This document shows positions 1 to 5,137 of a stretch of 6,431 nt of DNA, piece after piece. The stretch is from Lysobacterales bacterium (GTDB lineage: Bacteria > Pseudomonadota > Gammaproteobacteria > Xanthomonadales > Rhodanobacteraceae). Under the pieces are notes generated by a model. That model ran no database searches, had not been told where the DNA came from, and was given only the letters and a program-made list of their open reading frames with translations. The stretch lies in contig JAAFHE010000240.1 in NCBI GenBank assembly GCA_013298265.1, positions 1 to 6,431 of the forward strand. The letters run 5' to 3'. Every line of letters begins with the position of its first letter. Within the stretch, counting starts at the first letter, position 1. The position numbers and the translations under genes are program-made.

Positions 1-2
1 CG

Positions 3-173
3 CCCGACTACCGCGTCGCCGATCTCGACCGTCGACCCTGGGGCACGGCGACGTTCCGCTTCACCGGACCTGATACGGCGCAGGTCCGCTGGACGCCGCA
101 GGTCGCCGGCTTCGCCGCGGGCAGCCTGGATCTCGTGCGGCTTACGGAGCAGTTGGGGAGAAGCTGTCGCTAG
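3..173 (+). CDS. 3' end of a probable secreted protein (N-terminus off window)
   Basis: The frame is open from the left edge to a TAG at 171-173, giving the last 56 residues of a protein that begins outside the window. The visible stretch includes GTATFRFTGPDTAQVRW, an alternating polar/hydrophobic pattern followed by a second strand-like segment. That GTATF-x-F...A-x-(V)xW/Y style resembles the C-terminal beta repeats of secreted or lipoprotein-like proteins common in Xanthomonadales; the resemblance is from memory, not from a search. A Cys sits next to last. The end overlaps the 3' end of the minus-strand peptidase gene by 32 bp in a tail-to-tail arrangement. Competing frames over the same bases give Arg/Ser-rich translations without fold-like character, which favours this frame. 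Function unknown. Confidence 0.55.
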   Translation, partial: PDYRVADLDRRPWGTATFRFTGPDTAQVRWTPQVAGFAAGSLDLVRLTEQLGRSCR

Positions 174-2034
174 GTAAGGTAGGGGACAAGGCCGGTGCCG
201 GCGGATTCTTTCTCAAGGCGAGGCAGAGAGCGGCGAGTGCGATGCCTTCGTTGGCTTCGTACGTTCCGGCCCGATCCAGTCGGTTGGCGCAGGGGGAGCC
301 GGCGTGGTGAACTCCGATGACTTCCCAGTCCTCGTTGAAGACAGGGCTGCCGGAGTTTCCCGGTTCGGTCGGCGTGCGGTAGTGAATCAGGCGCGGGATG
401 CCGTCGTATGACAGCAACAGGCTGTCATGCAGCGAAATCTGCAGGCCGCCTCCCTTGGGATGGCCTACTACATAGACTTTCGCGCGCGGCCCCAGGTCCG
501 GCATTTTGAGGTTGATTGCCAGTCCTTCGCCGTTCGGGCGCGTGTCGAGCGTCACTACACACAGGTCGAGATCGGTGCCTGGGTAATTCGGAATGAACGA
601 GCCGCGCGGTGGCGAACAATAGAGCACCTCCTTGACGCGGTACTCGGGCGGCGGTGCGACGCGGCCACTGTCCAGCTCGAACTGGATGCGCGCCCTTCGT
701 GAAGGGATCGAGTTTGGTACACCGCAATCGCTGATGACGTGCGCATTGGTCACGAACACCAGCTCCCGGCTGCCGTCGCCCCAGAGTTCTCCGCGCTCGA
801 TAAGAAAACCCGTGCCGATACGCCTGCCGTTGTCCGACGACACGCAGCCGATCGATTCGCAGATACGCAGCACATGGCGGACGGTCGCAACGGAAAACGT
901 GCTCTGGCCGCTGAAGTTCTTCTCCAGGACGCCCGGGTTCTCGCGCAGGTCCTGCGCCTGCGCGGCGCTTAATGCCAGTCCCTGCGTGGCCGCCTGTTGG
1001 CGCAGCGAGAGGATATGAGCGAGGCGAGAGGCGCAGTCCTTCTCCGCGCGCAACGGATCCCCACGCCATATTTCAGTCAGCTGCCGCACATAGGAGCCGA
1101 GGTCGAATGGACGCGTGTCGGCATGGTTGATGAAGCGGCACAGCCACAGTTCGGCTGCGTCGCACTCGCCCAATGCGAGGTGGGCTTCGGAGAGCGTGGC
1201 GAGAACCCACGGCATGTCGCCGGCTTCACGGTTCCATTGGTCCCTGCGTACACTCCACGCCAAGCCTGCAGCCACGTCGTCGCCGGGATGGCTGCTCTCC
1301 AAGGCCTTGCCCGCGTCGCGATGAGCGCTGACCTTTTCGATCAGCATAGCGATCAACCCTGTAGCGAGCCCGTCGGTCCGATCGTCCGGCATTGCCGACG
1401 GCGGGGGGAAATCGGTCCGCTCACGGATCAGCAGCGCGAGCGCATTGATGCCGTGCCGGTATCGCGTTTCGTCAGCGTCGTACTGCTCGTGATAGTGATG
1501 GATGGCCTGCCGCAGCCACTGGCGCGCATGGTCTGGCCGACAGCCTTCTGGCCGCTCAGCCTCTCGTACGAAGCGGTCTTTGGCGATGCGGCCGAGGAGG
1601 CCATACAACTCGGCGGTTTCGAACGCGATGGTCTCCGGGGATACCGCCGCGTCTGGCCATTCCTGCGTCTCCAGCAACTCGTTGATCAATGTTTCCGCAT
1701 CCTCCAGCCGGCGCAGGTTGATCAGTGCCTGGGCATGCCGATTGCCGATGGTGATATCCCGGCGATCCGCCTGCTGCCACGCTTTGGCGATCCGGCACGT
1801 AAGCCCGAAGTGGAGGCGATCGTTGAACAGCCGTACGAGTTTTCGCGCCTGGCCGACATCGGGCTCGGAGGCGCTTTTCTGGATGGCGGTCACCAGGACC
1901 TGCACCGCCTCCGCGAGCACCCATTCGATGTCGCCGATCCATTCGCCCTTCAGTAGCCGCTCCGCTGCGGCGTTTGGGGCGTTCGTATCGGCTTCTCCGG
2001 GTTCCGAGGCATTCCCGTCGTCGAATACGCTCAT
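142..2034 (-). CDS. TPR/TRAFs-binding (DUF4071-like) protein with C-terminal trypsin-like serine peptidase
   Basis: This 630-residue cytosolic-looking protein has no signal peptide and no membrane segment. Residues ~60-335 are helical and repeat-like, with ETAELYGLLGRIAKDRF (139-155), YRHGINALALL (192-202) and a late TPR-like helix pair (277-300). These match my knowledge of the TRAFs-binding/DUF4071 family. Residues ~378-605 form a trypsin-like domain: GTGFLI (407-412), VTNAHV with His432, DLCVV with Asp490, and TEPGNSGSPVF with Ser561, so the triad appears intact. A downstream YEANEGIAL (592-600) is typical of peptidases fused to this kind of N-terminus. The last ~20 residues are Pro/Ser-rich. 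The ATG at 2032-2034 is chosen because AAGGAG lies 6 nt upstream. By family knowledge such fusions occur in signalling/conflict gene sets where the helical part senses or recruits and the protease is the effector; the substrate is unknown. No partner gene is visible beside it. Confidence 0.88.
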   Translation of the reverse strand: MSVFDDGNASEPGEADTNAPNAAAERLLKGEWIGDIEWVLAEAVQVLVTAIQKSASEPDVGQARKLVRLFNDRLHFGLTCRIAKAWQQADRRDITIGNRHAQALINLRRLEDAETLINELLETQEWPDAAVSPETIAFETAELYGLLGRIAKDRFVREAERPEGCRPDHARQWLRQAIHHYHEQYDADETRYRHGINALALLIRERTDFPPPSAMPDDRTDGLATGLIAMLIEKVSAHRDAGKALESSHPGDDVAAGLAWSVRRDQWNREAGDMPWVLATLSEAHLALGECDAAELWLCRFINHADTRPFDLGSYVRQLTEIWRGDPLRAEKDCASRLAHILSLRQQAATQGLALSAAQAQDLRENPGVLEKNFSGQSTFSVATVRHVLRICESIGCVSSDNGRRIGTGFLIERGELWGDGSRELVFVTNAHVISDCGVPNSIPSRRARIQFELDSGRVAPPPEYRVKEVLYCSPPRGSFIPNYPGTDLDLCVVTLDTRPNGEGLAINLKMPDLGPRAKVYVVGHPKGGGLQISLHDSLLLSYDGIPRLIHYRTPTEPGNSGSPVFNEDWEVIGVHHAGSPCANRLDRAGTYEANEGIALAALCLALRKNPPAPALSPTLPSDSFSPTAP

Positions 2035-2039
2035 CGCCT

Positions 2040-2063
2040 ACTCCTTGTCTGTGGACAAGGAGT
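2040..2063 (-). promoter_or_regulatory. Perfect 10-bp hairpin that buries the Shine-Dalgarno of the peptidase gene
   Basis: The plus strand reads ACTCCTTGTC (2040-2049), loop TGTG, GACAAGGAGT (2054-2063), which are exact inverted repeats. On the minus-strand mRNA the 3' arm contains AAGGAG (2041-2046), the only good ribosome-binding site for the ATG at 2034, with the hairpin ending 5 nt before that ATG. Folded, the site would be fully paired. Two readings fit: an mRNA hairpin that restrains translation until opened, or a DNA dyad that binds a regulator. The symmetry is seen directly; the role is inferred. Confidence 0.6.
2041..2046 (-). promoter_or_regulatory. Ribosome binding site AAGGAG for the peptidase gene
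   Basis: AAGGAG on the minus strand is separated by TAGGCG (6 nt) from the ATG at 2034-2032. It is the strongest Shine-Dalgarno in the window and fixes the start of the peptidase. It lies in the 3' arm of the perfect hairpin at 2040-2063. Confidence 0.8.
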
Positions 2064-2068
2064 GCCGC

Positions 2069-2122
2069 GGAAGCCGGCTTCCTCTCAGCCGGCAAAGCCT
2101 GCCGCCCGCAGCGCCGCTGCGG
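2069..2122. other. Cluster of inverted repeats between mscL and the peptidase gene
   Basis: Two separate dyads lie in the 111-bp gap: GGAAGCC/GGCTTCC, a 14-bp perfect palindrome (2069-2082), and CCGCAGCG-C-CGCTGCGG (2106-2122), which can fold as a 6-bp stem with a 5-nt loop just after the mscL stop codon. Neither is followed by a T run on the minus strand, so a classical intrinsic terminator is not supported. The second could still slow polymerase or protect the mscL 3' end. No convincing promoter for the peptidase was found in the gap; a TTGACC on the minus strand (2121-2126) has no -10 partner. Confidence 0.35.
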
Positions 2123-2145
2123 TCAAGTCCGACCCGCCCTCCCTC

Positions 2146-2550
2146 TCAGCGCGGCGGATTGCTCTTGAGCAGATCGCGGATCTCGGTCAGCAGCACGACA
2201 TCCGCGGCCGGTGGTGCCGGCGCCTCGTCTTGCTTCTTGATCATGCGGTTCATGAGCTTGATCACGAGGAAGATCGCGAACGCGACGATGGCGAACTGGA
2301 TCAGGGTATTGAAGAACGCGCCGAACTGGACCGCGACCTCGCCCTTGCCGTCGGCGCCGGCCGCCTGCAGTACCCATTTGTAGGCGGAAAAATCCACGCC
2401 GCCGATCAGCATGCCGATCGGCGGCATGATGATCTGGTCGACCAGCGACGCGACGATCTTGCCGAAGGCGGCACCGATGACGACACCGACCGCGAGATCG
2501 ATCACGTTGCCGCGCATTGCGAATGCCTTGAACTCGCTGAAGAAGCTCAT
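2146..2550 (-). CDS. mscL: Large-conductance mechanosensitive channel MscL
   Basis: This 134-residue inner-membrane protein forms a homopentameric pore that opens near lytic membrane tension and releases solutes after hypo-osmotic shock. The sequence tracks E. coli MscL (136 aa) almost without gaps: an N-terminal amphipathic stretch ([14 protein letters not shown]), TM1 at about residues 16-45 with the gate residues L19, G22, V23 and G26 conserved, [12 protein letters not shown] at the end of TM1, a periplasmic loop, TM2 at about 75-100 ([20 protein letters not shown]) and the C-terminal bundle helix [15 protein letters not shown] (2558-2562) lies 7 nt upstream of the ATG. It precedes the peptidase gene on the same strand by 111 bp, with dyads between them, so co-transcription is possible but not shown. 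Nothing is missing or unusual in the protein. Confidence 0.98.
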   Translation of the reverse strand: MSFFSEFKAFAMRGNVIDLAVGVVIGAAFGKIVASLVDQIIMPPIGMLIGGVDFSAYKWVLQAAGADGKGEVAVQFGAFFNTLIQFAIVAFAIFLVIKLMNRMIKKQDEAPAPPAADVVLLTEIRDLLKSNPPR

Positions 2551-2752
2551 AGTCCGTCTCCTGATGACTGTGCTGTGGATGGCGGCGGCCCCCCGCCGCG
2601 CGAAGGTGTTTTACACGATAGCGCGGGCGGTCGGCGAGGCATGGGAAACCTGGACCGGTACCGCGCCCGTCGCGCCGCGGCGTAACTGTCGCGCTTTCGT
2701 GGCTGTGTCCTCGCGCGCTGGCGCGCTTATGGCTACGGCCTCGTCGCGTGCG
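2551..2752. other. 202-bp intergenic region upstream of mscL and downstream of the FAH-family gene
   Basis: No open frame here looks like a gene. On the minus strand GCTATCGTG (TATCGT at 2615-2620) is a candidate -10 for mscL, but no good -35 lies 16-18 nt before it. A GC hairpin, GCGGCGG-CCCC-CCGCCGC (2582-2599), would fall in the mscL leader if that -10 is used. Near the FAH-family stop there is GCGCGC-TG-GCGCGC (about 2715-2728), without a T run. No clear terminator was found. Confidence 0.35.
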
Positions 2753-3439
2753 TTAGACGATCCGCCCGCGCAGTGAGGCTACGCCGCCGAGCGTGGCCTC
2801 GAAGACATCACCGCGGGCCAGCGCGGCGACGCCGGCCGGTGTGCCCGTGAAGATCAGGTCGCCGGCGGTCAGCTCGAACAGTTTCGACAGCTCGTGGATG
2901 ATCTCCGCGACGTTGAAAATCATCTCGCTGATGTCGCTGTTCTGGCGCGGCTCGTCGTTGACGAGCAGGGACAGCGTCGCATGCTGCGGATGCGCGCCCG
3001 CGCCGACCGCACGCAGCGCCGATACCGGTGCGGACGCATCGAAGCCCTTGGCCACGTCCCAGGGCAGGCTCTTGGCCTTGGCCACGGCCTGCAGGTCGCG
3101 CCGGGTCAGATCGAGGCCGACGCCGTAGCCGTATACATGATGCAGCGCCGACTCGACCGGTATGTCGCGGCCGCCCGAGTGCAGCGCGACGACCATTTCC
3201 ACTTCGTGGTGCAGGTCGTTCGTGGCGCTGGGGTAAGGCACGTCGCCGCCATCGGTGACGACGACATCGGCGGGCTTGAGGAAGAATGTAGGCTGACTGC
3301 GGTTCACTTCGGCGCCCATTTCCCTGGCATGGTCGGCGTAGTTGCGGCCTACGCAGTAGATGCGGTGGACCGGAAAGCGCTGCTCGCTGTCGAGTACCGG
3401 TACGCTGGCGGTCGGCGGAGCGGGGAAGACGAAGTTCAT
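2753..3439 (-). CDS. FAH-family hydrolase (acylpyruvase / fumarylpyruvate hydrolase-like)
   Basis: This is a 228-residue soluble enzyme of the fumarylacetoacetate hydrolase superfamily. Members of this length cleave the C-C bond of acylpyruvates such as fumarylpyruvate, and related proteins (human FAHD1) act on acylpyruvates and oxaloacetate. Visible signatures are CVGRNYADHAREMG (29-42), nearly identical to FAHD1, supplying His37 and Glu40 as the likely catalytic dyad; FFLKPADVV (52-60); metal ligands Glu79, Glu81 (HHEVEM) and Asp110 (VGLDLT), with FAHD1-like spacing; WDVAKGFDASAPV (127-139); and GDLIFTGTPAGV (193-204). The ATG at 3437-3439 is preferred because the fold begins right after it, GAGG lies 5 nt upstream, and the longer upstream frame runs antisense through the divergent gene. 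No aromatic-degradation genes are nearby, so the exact substrate is open; a general acylpyruvase or oxaloacetate role is as likely as gentisate catabolism. Confidence 0.93.
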   Translation of the reverse strand: MNFVFPAPPTASVPVLDSEQRFPVHRIYCVGRNYADHAREMGAEVNRSQPTFFLKPADVVVTDGGDVPYPSATNDLHHEVEMVVALHSGGRDIPVESALHHVYGYGVGLDLTRRDLQAVAKAKSLPWDVAKGFDASAPVSALRAVGAGAHPQHATLSLLVNDEPRQNSDISEMIFNVAEIIHELSKLFELTAGDLIFTGTPAGVAALARGDVFEATLGGVASLRGRIV

Positions 3440-3511
3440 GGCGGCCTCGGCTCGGGAACAGGAACAAACAGCATAGCAATCGGCCGGCAGCGCCGCGCTA
3501 TAGTCGGCCGC
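3440..3511. promoter_or_regulatory. 72-bp divergent promoter region
   Basis: The two start codons face away from each other across this gap. On the plus strand TATAGT (3499-3504, within GCTATAGTC) ends 7 nt before the ATG of the DUF1704 gene. On the minus strand TATGCT (3470-3475, within GCTATGCT) sits where a -10 box would give a leader of roughly 24 nt for the FAH-family gene, including its GAGG site. The CTATAG core (3498-3503) is itself palindromic and could serve both directions. Neither -10 has a good -35 match. Positions are seen; promoter activity is inferred. Confidence 0.5.
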
Positions 3512-4792
3512 ATGAGCGTGAACGCCCCGGACGCCGCCGAAACCCGCCTGCTGGACCGCTGCACTGCGCTTGATGCGCGCCTGGTCGCGGCGATCCGCCG
3601 CATCCGGCTGCTCCAGGTCGTCAGCTGGCCTGCGTCGGCGCAGCAGCATTTCATCAACAACTGGCAGCGCGGGTTCCGCAGCCTGCCTGACGTGCGCTAC
3701 GCCGTGCCGGACCTGTCCGACGAGCGCGCGGAGCTGATCGCGATCCAGGCCGAGGCGGAGGCAGGGCATCCGGTCGGCGACTATCTGCGCCGCAGCGCAG
3801 AGTCCTGGCGCATTGCGACCGAGCTGCTGCAGTCGGTCGGCACGGCGGCCGTGACCGGGCATTCCATCCGTCTCTACGGCCGTCCCGGTGACCGCCTGCC
3901 GGGCTCGGAACTGACCAACCTCGACGCCGCGCGCCACTTCATCGGCCTGGCCGGCGAGCTGGACCAGGAAATCCTCGCCAGCGAGGCCGACTACTGCATT
4001 CCGGCGGAAACCCTGCAGGCGGAGCTGCAAACGCAGCTCGACGCCTTTTTCCACTCACACAAGATCGAGGTCGAGATCGACCCCGACCTCATTGCCAAGG
4101 CGGCGGCCGGACCGACCCGCATCCGCCTGCGCTCGGCAACGTGCTTCTCCGAATACGATCGCCACCAGCTCGTCGAGCACGAGGCCTTCGTGCATTCGCT
4201 GACCGGCCTCAACGGGCGCGAGCAGCCGCACCTGAAGTCGCTGGGCCGGTCCTCGCCGCGTGTGACTGCGACCCAGGAAGGTCTGGCCGTTTTCGCCGAA
4301 CTCATGTCCGGTTCGATCGACATCGAACGCATGAAGCGCATCTCGCTGCGCATCGTCGCGATCGACATGGCGCTGTCCGGTGCCGATTTCGTCGACGTGT
4401 TCGGTTATTTCCTCGAGGCCGGGCAGACCGAGTCGGACAGCTTCTCCTCGACCCAGCGCGTGTTCCGCGGCGTACCGGTGCACGGCGGCGCAGCATTCAC
4501 GAAGGACAATGTCTACCTGCACGGCCTGCTGACCGTGCACACCTTCTTCCGCTGGACGCTGAAACAGCGCCGCCTCAACCTGTCGCGCGCACTGTTCGCC
4601 GGCAAGATGGCGCTGCACGATGTGATCGCGCTGGAACCGTTTTTCGACTCCGGCTACATCGCCCAGCCGCTCTACCTGCCGCCCTGGGTGCAGCGCGCGA
4701 ACGGCCTGGCCGGCATGCTCGCGTTCTCGCTGTTCGCCAACCAGATCCGCATCAACGCGGTCGGTGCGGACGACCTGGTGCTGGGCGTCTGA
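3512..4792 (+). CDS. DUF1704 / QEGLA-motif zinc carboxypeptidase-like protein
   Basis: This 426-residue protein belongs to the DUF1704 family, often labelled 'flavohemoglobin expression-modulating QEGLA motif protein'. Family knowledge: eukaryotic homologues (MATCAP/KIAA0895) are zinc tyrosine carboxypeptidases acting on tubulin; the bacterial substrate is unknown. Visible: VEHEAFVHSL with the HExxxH motif, His223 and His228 as zinc ligands and Glu224 as catalytic base; TQEGLAVFAE (254-263) with Glu256 as the probable third ligand; and F-TKDNVYLHGL (329-339), a conserved downstream motif. All predicted catalytic residues are present. There is no signal peptide or membrane span, so it is presumably cytosolic. 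The ATG at 3512 is chosen because the family N-terminus begins there and the longer frame upstream (to 2894) is only antisense of the FAH-family gene. There is no Shine-Dalgarno, and the -10 box is 7 nt away, so the message may be leaderless. Confidence 0.93.
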   Translation: MSVNAPDAAETRLLDRCTALDARLVAAIRRIRLLQVVSWPASAQQHFINNWQRGFRSLPDVRYAVPDLSDERAELIAIQAEAEAGHPVGDYLRRSAESWRIATELLQSVGTAAVTGHSIRLYGRPGDRLPGSELTNLDAARHFIGLAGELDQEILASEADYCIPAETLQAELQTQLDAFFHSHKIEVEIDPDLIAKAAAGPTRIRLRSATCFSEYDRHQLVEHEAFVHSLTGLNGREQPHLKSLGRSSPRVTATQEGLAVFAELMSGSIDIERMKRISLRIVAIDMALSGADFVDVFGYFLEAGQTESDSFSSTQRVFRGVPVHGGAAFTKDNVYLHGLLTVHTFFRWTLKQRRLNLSRALFAGKMALHDVIALEPFFDSGYIAQPLYLPPWVQRANGLAGMLAFSLFANQIRINAVGADDLVLGV

Positions 4793-4793
4793 T

Positions 4794-4820
4794 CGCCCGC
4801 CGGGCGCATCGGCCGATGCG
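4794..4820. terminator. Two adjoining palindromes in the convergent gap (possible bidirectional terminator)
   Basis: The 36-bp space between two facing stop codons holds CGCCCG-C-CGGGCG (4794-4806) and the 16-bp perfect palindrome CGCATCGG/CCGATGCG (4805-4820), which share two bases. Their place between convergent genes suits transcription end or 3' protection for both. There is no T run on either strand, so intrinsic termination is only a weak inference; a protein-binding dyad is the alternative. Confidence 0.4.
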
Positions 4821-4828
4821 GACAGGGG

Positions 4829-5104
4829 CTATCTGATCTGGTTTACACCGGTGGCGCGGATACCTTCGAGTCGTTTCTCGATCTTCTCCTGCAGCTCAGG
4901 CTTGTCTTTGAACAGCTTCTCGATTTCCTTGGGCGACTTCCCGCGGATCAGGTCTACCTCGGCCGGTTCATATCCCAGCTTGGACAATCCCTGGTCGCCG
5001 GCCTTGCTCAGGGCTGTCGCTCTGCAGATCGACTCGCAGCTTTTGGGCTCGAACGGCCACGTGTCGCAATCGCAGGCGGCAGCGGCGGAAGACAGCAGGA
5101 ACAA
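4829..5104 (-). CDS. Small Cys-rich exported protein, reading frame broken at its 5' end
   Basis: The open part runs from a TTG (5102-5104) to a TAG (4829-4831), 91 codons. It encodes the back half of a signal peptide (FLLSSAAAA), then a mature part starting CDCD with four early cysteines (CDC...KSCESIC within 17 residues) and a charged helical tail (KSPKEIEKLFKDKPELQEKIEKR). The TTG start is unlikely to be natural because it leaves a signal peptide with no basic n-region. The well-placed ATG (5135-5137, GGAG 7 nt before, overlapping the lipase stop as ATGA) reads MNT then TGA. Changing that TGA to a sense codon, or removing one T from the T5 run at 5115-5119 and starting at the ATG at 5127-5129, restores a complete signal peptide. 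So this is a recent pseudogene, a sequencing error, or an unusual expression case. I do not recognise the family. Position suggests a periplasmic or outer-membrane partner of the lipase. Confidence 0.6.
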   Translation of the reverse strand: MFLLSSAAAACDCDTWPFEPKSCESICRATALSKAGDQGLSKLGYEPAEVDLIRGKSPKEIEKLFKDKPELQEKIEKRLEGIRATGVNQIR

Positions 5105-5114
5105 GGTCAGTCCG

Positions 5115-5137
5115 AAAAATGCGAGTCATGTGTTCAT
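5115..5137 (-). other. Disrupted start region of the small exported protein
   Basis: Minus-strand reading from 5137: ATG AAC ACA TGA CTC GCA TTT TTC GGA CTG, i.e. a coupled start followed at codon 4 by TGA in the same frame as the intact downstream protein. A second ATG (5127-5129) overlaps this TGA but lies one frame off; it reads MTRIF and would join the downstream frame if the T5 run (5115-5119) were one base shorter. Both repairs give convincing signal peptides. Confidence 0.6.

Noticed and set aside
997..1956. 319-codon plus-strand open frame
   Set aside because: It lies antisense inside the peptidase gene, has no domain-like sequence and is explained by GC-rich codon bias.
2121..2126. 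TTGACC as a -35 box for the peptidase gene
   Set aside because: No acceptable -10 sequence lies 16-18 nt downstream on the minus strand.
2093..2145. Intrinsic terminator for mscL
   Set aside because: Stems exist, but no T run follows any of them on the minus strand.
2894..3511. Extended 632-residue version of the DUF1704 protein
   Set aside because: The extra 206 residues are antisense to the well-supported FAH-family gene; the family N-terminus begins at 3512.
3440..4054. Extended 433-residue version of the FAH-family protein
   Set aside because: The added N-terminus is antisense to the DUF1704 gene, with Arg/Ala-rich non-homologous sequence; the ATG at 3439 has a ribosome site.
4055..4618. 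187-codon minus-strand open frame
   Set aside because: Antisense shadow of the DUF1704 coding region, with no recognisable motif.
5126..5128. TGA as selenocysteine codon
   Set aside because: It lies in a signal peptide, not at a redox site, and no SECIS-like stem was apparent after it; mutation, sequence error or a one-base indel is simpler.
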